The notes under the pieces: generated by a model
What the model saw: the letters and a program-made list of their open reading frames with translations, nothing else
What the model was told of the DNA's origin: nothing
The model's database searches: none
Assembly (NCBI GenBank): GCA_026391755.1
Contig: JAPLDN010000409.1
Coordinates: forward strand, 1 to 8,682
Origin: Bacteroidota bacterium
GTDB lineage: Bacteria > Bacteroidota > Bacteroidia > Bacteroidales > FEN-979
Length of the DNA: 8,682 nucleotides
Reading direction: 5' to 3'
Shown here: piece by piece, positions 5,866 to 8,682 of the stretch
Layout: each line of letters begins with the position of its first letter
Numbering within the stretch: position 1 is the stretch's first letter
Made by a program: the position numbers and the translations under genes

Positions 5866-7110
5866 TCAAATTTTTATATCCTTCGGATAACTGAGCAGGT
5901 GTTTGCTGACGGTAGTCGAGAGAACAGCAATGTCGAGCTGCTCTGAAGCAGTGGCAACATCGGTAAGTTTGCCGTCGCCGGTACGGATCAGTATTTTATC
6001 GTGGCGGGGGTTGTAAGCATGGTTAGTTACCACTTCAGTGTTGACAAAGAAGGATGTTTCTTCGGATGTAAGCCCGTATTGCTTTTTTGTGGACGCAGTA
6101 ATCCGCAGTATATAATCAGGATCAAAGGCTTCATTCTGCATTTCCATACGGAAAAGGTTCCTGTTGATAAGGCAGCGGCAGAGGGTAGAGAGCACCTTGT
6201 CGGGGTGGTCCATCCAGAGTTTAATGGATGTAACCACATCAAAATCATCGAGAAGTGCAAAGCGTTCAAGGCAGGCGGGATCTCTCAGAAAATCCTCTTT
6301 CCCTATATCATGAGTAAGGAAATACCTTAAAGCAGGGGTAGAAGGGATATCTTTTTCGGTTCCGCCCAGGTATTTTGCCCTTTTCAGGATATTCACAAGC
6401 ATCTGGTCGGCAGCAAGCACAGCCTTGTGCAGGTATACCTGCCAGTACATCAGCCTCCTGGCAATAATGAACTTTTCAATGGAATAAATGCCCTTTGATT
6501 CTACCACCAGTTCATCATCGGAAACGGTAAGCATATTAATGATGCGATCGGTGTTGATAGTACCTTCAGCGACTCCGGTGAAGAAACTGTCGCGTGAAAG
6601 GTAGTCAAGGCGGTCCATGTCGAGCTGGCTTGAAACCAGCTGGTGAAGGAATTTTTTACTATAGGTCCCCCTGAAAATTTTGCCGGCAAGTCCCAATTTT
6701 CCTTCAAACAAATGATTAAGCCCGGCAATGAACAGGTCGGAGATATCCTCATGTGAAAGTCCTTTCACTATCGATTGCTCGAGCGTATGTGAGAAGGGCC
6801 CGTGGCCGATGTCGTGAAGCAGTATTGCAATGCAAAGCCCTTCAGCCTCTTCGTGGCTTATTTGTATCCCTTTCGACCTGAGCACACCAACGGCCTGTCT
6901 CATCAGGTGCATGGCGCCGAGTGCATGCTGGAAGCGGGTATGGTGGGCCGAGGGGTAGACGTAGTTGGTCAGGCCCAGTTGTTTGATCCTCCTGAGGCGC
7001 TGGAACCAGGGATGGTCCATGATGTCATAAACCAGCTCTGACGGGATGGTAATGAAGCCGTAGACGGGGTCGTTTATCGTTTTTATCTTATTGATTGCCC
7101 GGAAATTCAT
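5866..7110 (-). CDS. HD-domain phosphohydrolase, SAMHD1/YwfO-like (probable dNTP triphosphohydrolase)
   Basis: A 414-residue cytoplasmic protein. The HD metal site is intact: H62 in RFQHALGAMHL, H99-D100 in LLHDIGHGPFSH, and D166 in LDMDRLDYLSRDS. These align with H167, H206, D207 and D311 of SAMHD1, and the tail of the last motif (DYxxRD) is shared as well. Members of this family hydrolyse dNTPs to deoxynucleosides and triphosphate, or act on related nucleotides. The N-terminal DPVYGFITIPSELVYDIMDHPWFQRLRRI stretch is typical of bacterial COG1078 proteins, and the C-terminal part (about 210-414) is the less conserved family extension. The exact substrate is not determined. Start ATG 7110 has an A/T-rich leader and its own TAAGTTTG promoter. 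It lies directly upstream of lpxD and divergent from porX; I recall a similar HD-lpxD order in other Bacteroidota, which suggests a conserved arrangement. Confidence 0.88.
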   Translation of the reverse strand: MNFRAINKIKTINDPVYGFITIPSELVYDIMDHPWFQRLRRIKQLGLTNYVYPSAHHTRFQHALGAMHLMRQAVGVLRSKGIQISHEEAEGLCIAILLHDIGHGPFSHTLEQSIVKGLSHEDISDLFIAGLNHLFEGKLGLAGKIFRGTYSKKFLHQLVSSQLDMDRLDYLSRDSFFTGVAEGTINTDRIINMLTVSDDELVVESKGIYSIEKFIIARRLMYWQVYLHKAVLAADQMLVNILKRAKYLGGTEKDIPSTPALRYFLTHDIGKEDFLRDPACLERFALLDDFDVVTSIKLWMDHPDKVLSTLCRCLINRNLFRMEMQNEAFDPDYILRITASTKKQYGLTSEETSFFVNTEVVTNHAYNPRHDKILIRTGDGKLTDVATASEQLDIAVLSTTVSKHLLSYPKDIKI

Positions 7111-7119
7111 TTAAATTTG
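7091..7119 (+). promoter_or_regulatory. Possible porX promoter (TTG-N18-TAAATTTG)
   Basis: On the plus strand TAAATTTG at 7112-7119 matches TAnnTTTG, and TTG at 7091-7093 sits 18 bases upstream. It would give porX a leader of about 125 nt. The -33 part lies inside the first codons of the divergent HD gene. The region is A/T-rich, so a chance match is possible; I saw no better box between 7120 and 7251. Confidence 0.35.
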
Positions 7120-7159
7120 TTAAAAGAATGCTAAATTACGGCCAGGGCCACAATAAAAG

Positions 7160-7190
7160 CAAACTTACGACATTTATACTTAATAGAAAA
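7160..7190 (-). promoter_or_regulatory. Promoter of the HD-domain gene (TTTTC-N18-TAAGTTTG)
   Basis: On the minus strand TAAGTTTGC (box at 7167-7160) is an exact TAnnTTTG match, with TTTTC at 7190-7186, 18 bases upstream. This is the same geometry as the efp promoter. The predicted start is near 7154, giving a leader of about 44 nt before ATG 7110. Confidence 0.6.
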
Positions 7191-7251
7191 GATCAAATTC
7201 CGGTCAAGGCCTAATGCCGCATCTGCATCCCGGGGTTAACAATAAAAAAAC

Positions 7252-8682
7252 ATGGATAAAGTCAGTATATTGTGGGTTGATGATGAAATTGACCTTTTAA
7301 AACCGCATATTATTTTCCTCAGGGATAAGGGTTATGAAGTGGAAACTGCCAATAGTGGCTATGATGCATTGGACCTGATCAAGGCCCGGCAATTTAGTAT
7401 CGTTTTCCTTGATGAGCAGATGCCCGGGTTATCAGGTATTGAGACCCTGATGAAGATCAAGGCCGACCTGCCGGGCTTGCCGGTGGTCATGATCACCAAG
7501 AGCGAGGAAGAGGCTATCATGGAAGATGCTATCGGATCAAATATAGCCGATTACCTTATCAAGCCTGTAAAACCCAACCAGATACTGCTTTGCCTGAAGA
7601 AAAACCTGGAGAATAAAAAGCTCATCAGTGAGAAAACCAATTTCCAGTACCAGCAGGAGTTCCGGAATATAGGGATGGAGATCAGCAATCGCCTGAATTT
7701 CGAGGAATGGGTCGAGGTTTATAAAAAGATCGTTTTCTGGGAGCTGAAGCTTGAACAGTCGATGGACGACAGCATGCAACAGGTGCTGCAACTTCAGAAA
7801 AATGAAGCTAACAAGGTTTTCAGCAAGTGTGTTGAAAGGAATTATATCGACTGGCTGCACGGAAAAGTAAACCCCAGGCCGGTCCAGTCGCATAATTTAG
7901 TCAAGGAGAAAGTGTTCCCTGTAATGGACGAAAACAAGCCGGTATTTGTGATCCTTGTCGACAACCTCAGGTATGACCAGTGGAAGATATTGCAGCCTTT
8001 CTTTGAGGAAAATTTCAGGGTCGAGAAAGAAGATGTATATTACAGTATTCTGCCTTCGGTGACCCAATATGCAAGGAATGCCTTATTTGCCGGACTGCTT
8101 CCCACCGAGATCGAACGTAAGTACCCGAAATACTGGGTAAATGAGGATGAGGAGGGAACCAAGAATAATTTCGAATCGGAACTTCTCGGGGAACTCCTGA
8201 AGAGGTACGGCAGGGATGTGAAATATTCATATTATAAGGTCCTTAACCAGACATACGGGCGCAAGCTAGTTGAGCTGCTTCCGAACCTGATGGTGAACAA
8301 ACTGAATTTTATCGTTTACAATTTTGTGGATATGCTTTCGCATGCCCGTACCGAGATGGAGATCATCAGGGAGCTTGCCGACGATGAAAAGGCTTACCGT
8401 TCAATCACTGTTAGCTGGTTCCAGCATTCGCCCCTGTATGAGATCATCCGCTGGCTGGGCGAAAAGGATGTGAACCTCATTATCACAACCGATCACGGGT
8501 CAATACGTGTTACAAACCCGGTAAAGGTTCTCGGTGATCGTAATACAAACACCAACCTCAGGTACAAAACCGGCAAGGCACTGAAATTTGAGAAGAACGA
8601 GGCTTTTGAAGTGAGGAATCCTGCCGATGCATTCCTGCCAAGAGGGAATGTAAGTTCTTCGTTTGTGTTTTGCCGCAACTAC
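7252..8682 (+). CDS. porX: PorX-type response regulator with PglZ/alkaline-phosphatase-superfamily output domain (3' end outside window)
   Basis: 477 codons are present and the frame is open at the right edge; P. gingivalis PorX is about 518 residues, so roughly 40 are missing. Residues 1-120 form a receiver domain: D10-D11, phosphoacceptor D54 (FLDEQMPG), T82 and K104-P105 (LIKPVKP). A helical linker follows (about 120-225). From about 229 comes the PglZ/alkaline-phosphatase-like domain: D237 in ILVDNLRYDQW, T271 in PSVTQYARNA as probable nucleophile, D360 and H364 in NFVDMLSHAR, and D414-H415 in TTDHGS, consistent with a two-metal site. In P. gingivalis, PorX with the kinase PorY and sigma factor SigP controls type IX secretion genes, and its output domain is reported to hydrolyse oligonucleotide signals. 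The ATG at 7252 is fixed by an in-frame TAA at 7243; the leader is A-rich with no Shine-Dalgarno sequence. Confidence 0.93.
   Translation, partial: MDKVSILWVDDEIDLLKPHIIFLRDKGYEVETANSGYDALDLIKARQFSIVFLDEQMPGLSGIETLMKIKADLPGLPVVMITKSEEEAIMEDAIGSNIADYLIKPVKPNQILLCLKKNLENKKLISEKTNFQYQQEFRNIGMEISNRLNFEEWVEVYKKIVFWELKLEQSMDDSMQQVLQLQKNEANKVFSKCVERNYIDWLHGKVNPRPVQSHNLVKEKVFPVMDENKPVFVILVDNLRYDQWKILQPFFEENFRVEKEDVYYSILPSVTQYARNALFAGLLPTEIERKYPKYWVNEDEEGTKNNFESELLGELLKRYGRDVKYSYYKVLNQTYGRKLVELLPNLMVNKLNFIVYNFVDMLSHARTEMEIIRELADDEKAYRSITVSWFQHSPLYEIIRWLGEKDVNLIITTDHGSIRVTNPVKVLGDRNTNTNLRYKTGKALKFEKNEAFEVRNPADAFLPRGNVSSSFVFCRNY

Noticed and set aside
7537..8678. Several minus-strand open frames opposite porX (7537-7893, 8015-8230, 8493-8678)
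   Set aside because: The plus strand carries a continuous PorX reading frame with all family motifs; the minus-strand frames are shadows.
1..8682. CRISPR arrays, tRNA or rRNA genes, insertion sequences, riboswitches
   Set aside because: Reading both strands and all gaps, I found no spaced direct repeats, cloverleaf-like sequence, transposase fragments or recognisable riboswitch core.

Overview
The window reads as a piece of a Bacteroidota chromosome, probably an uncultured Bacteroidales- or Marinilabiliales-like organism. Four things point there: a fused lpxC-fabZ gene, a PorX-type response regulator carrying a PglZ/alkaline-phosphatase-like output domain, promoters of the TAnnTTTG type, and start codons that mostly lack a Shine-Dalgarno sequence and sit behind A/T-rich leaders. 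The theme is outer-membrane biogenesis: early lipid A synthesis, a probable O-antigen ligase end, and a type IX secretion regulator, with translation factor EF-P in between.

Layout. Positions 1-178 (+) hold the last 58 codons of a membrane protein that resembles O-antigen ligases. Convergent to it, after a 14-base gap, lies a long minus-strand block. In transcription order it contains an HD-domain nucleotide phosphohydrolase (7110-5866), lpxD (5789-4755), lpxC-fabZ (4738-3347), lpxA (3340-2546), an ABC-type ATPase without a permease (2530-1907), efp (1788-1222) and a second, divergent LpxD-like acyltransferase (1122-193). Divergent from the HD gene, porX starts at 7252 (+) and runs off the right edge; 477 codons are present.

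Transcription units, inferred from spacing and motifs. The HD gene has its own promoter (TTTTC-N18-TAAGTTTG). lpxD has a TAAATTTG box just upstream and probably starts a unit lpxD-lpxC/fabZ-lpxA-ABC, whose gaps are 16, 6 and 15 bases. efp has a clear promoter (TTTTC-N18-TACCTTTG) and probably carries the lpxD-like paralog with it. No other good promoter is visible between efp and the paralog, but an 83-base GC-rich partly palindromic element sits there.

How the genes work together. LpxA adds the 3-O acyl chain to UDP-GlcNAc, LpxC deacetylates the product, and LpxD adds the N-linked acyl chain. FabZ, fused to LpxC, dehydrates beta-hydroxyacyl-ACP, the same pool that LpxA and LpxD draw on, so the operon encodes both sides of the branch between lipid A and membrane phospholipid. 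The paralog keeps the catalytic histidine but not the usual GSDGFGF motif, so its substrate is open.

Most of the window is conserved, recognisable core biology, and I do not see a wholly new system. The least explained items are the GC-rich palindromic element at 1137-1219, the degenerate 8-bp tandem repeat at 1864-1903, the LpxD paralog, and the orphan ABC ATPase lacking both the Q-loop glutamine and the H-loop histidine.
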